Under the pieces are notes generated by a model. The model searched no databases, had not been told where the DNA came from, and was given only the letters and a program-made list of their open reading frames with translations. Below are positions 14,073 through 14,598 of a stretch of 14,598 nt of DNA, piece by piece (position 1 is the stretch's first letter; each line of letters starts with the position of its first letter). Both the position numbers and the translations under genes were made by a program. Source of the stretch: Miniphocaeibacter sp964345925 (GTDB lineage: Bacteria > Bacillota > Clostridia > Tissierellales > Peptoniphilaceae); contig CAYFSP010000041.1 of assembly GCA_964345925.1 (NCBI GenBank), positions 1 to 14,598 on the forward strand. Direction: 5' to 3'.

Positions 14073-14444
14073 TTAGTCCTTTTCGTATTCCTCTAGTAAG
14101 ATTTCTTCACCATTAGTATTAATAAATATTTCTGTAAGTATTTCTTTTATGGTCATGTTCTCTAATTTGTATCCATATTGGTAATAATTCAATAGTCCAC
14201 AGTCTGGTATATCGACTAGATCATATTTGAAAGCTTCCTTGTAGTCATTAATTTTTAACCATATTACAGTTCCAGGATATACATCATATTCTGCTATTTT
14301 CATTTCATAGCTATGTTCACCTATTTCCGAATCTTCATCATCGTAATAACCTTTCCTACTCTCTATCCTTATCCAAATAGCTAATATGTTTTCATCATAT
14401 TCCGTACAAGTTAAATGTATATCTTTAATTGTTCTAGTATTCAT
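14073..14444 (-). CDS. Hypothetical protein, probably phage-encoded
   Basis: A 123-aa acidic protein, not recognised. It looks beta-rich with many aromatic residues (ILAIWIRIESRKGYYDDEDS near residue 20, VYPGTVIWLKINDYKEAF in the middle) and ends in a helical acidic tail (EEILLEEYEKD). No signal peptide or membrane segment. ATG at 14444 follows GAAGGAG with good spacing, so it is likely translated. It overlaps by 11 bases an open frame on the same strand upstream. It is followed by an AT-rich region and a terminator, so it is probably the last gene of an upstream unit and not part of the head operon. Confidence 0.65.
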   Translation of the reverse strand: MNTRTIKDIHLTCTEYDENILAIWIRIESRKGYYDDEDSEIGEHSYEMKIAEYDVYPGTVIWLKINDYKEAFKYDLVDIPDCGLLNYYQYGYKLENMTIKEILTEIFINTNGEEILLEEYEKD

Positions 14445-14592
14445 AAATACACTCTCCTTCTTTTATTTTCTCCAATTTTTTAGTTGAAGGTTCATATGCT
14501 GTTATGATATTTCCTCCTCTAACTATTACTGCTAATTCCTTATCTTGGAATGGCAACTCTTTTTTAGACAGTTTTATACCGAACAGAAATAA
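14434..14592 (-). CDS. Open frame at the right edge without an ATG, possible gene end or remnant
   Basis: The minus strand is open from just after an in-frame TAG (14595-14593) to a stop at 14436-14434, 52 codons. It reads KKELPFQDKELAVIVRGG and then ITAYEPSTKKLEKIKEGECI. The even, protein-like composition and the 11-base overlap with the following gene suggest it is, or was, coding. There is no ATG; the possible starts are a TTG at 14556 or a CTG at 14583, both without a good ribosome binding site. It may be a small gene with a rare start or the 3' piece of a broken gene. Confidence 0.3.
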   Translation of the reverse strand, partial: LFLFGIKLSKKELPFQDKELAVIVRGGNIITAYEPSTKKLEKIKEGECIYEY

Positions 14593-14598
14593 CTATGC

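Overview
The window looks like a low-GC Gram-positive (Firmicutes) chromosome scaffold, probably an anaerobic clostridial or Tissierellales-type organism. This rests on the AT-rich codon use, strong AGGAGG-type ribosome binding sites, an S12 protein with the Gram-positive insertion, and the look of EF-G. The species cannot be fixed from sequence alone.

Left part (1-3293, all minus strand): the str operon in the order rpsL (S12), rpsG (S7), fusA (EF-G), tuf. Only the first 14 codons of tuf lie in the window, at 1-43. A near-consensus sigma-A promoter (TTGACT, 17-base spacer, TAGAAT with an extended -10) sits at 3265-3293. The roughly 64-nt leader of rpsL carries a terminator-like hairpin followed by a T-run, a possible attenuator. 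A small divergent gene for a two-helix membrane protein (3412-3678, plus strand) lies upstream.

Middle and right part (3614-13890, all minus strand): a tailed-phage head and connector module. In transcription order (right to left) it holds a MuF-like minor head protein, the portal, a 585-aa HExxH metallopeptidase-like protein, a 69-aa protein, a prohead protease, a scaffold-like acidic protein, the major capsid protein, a 69-aa protein, and four head-tail connector/completion proteins. The capsid protein and the gene order and sizes resemble my memory of the SPO1/Twort/phage K (Herelleviridae-like) myoviruses. No sheath, tube, terminase, integrase or repressor is visible. The last phage gene stops inside the 3' end of the divergent membrane-protein gene, so the phage segment meets the str-operon flank at an abrupt junction near 3.61-3.68 kb. 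This is either a decayed or rearranged prophage or an assembly join.

Far right (13891-14598): a terminator, an AT-rich palindromic intergenic region, one hypothetical gene, and an open frame without a normal start at the window edge.

Two 100-N runs are scaffold gaps. The one at 10895-10994 is false: the same 55 bases lie on both sides, and collapsing 155 bases restores one in-frame 585-codon gene. The one at 8329-8428 is a real gap inside the scaffold-like gene.
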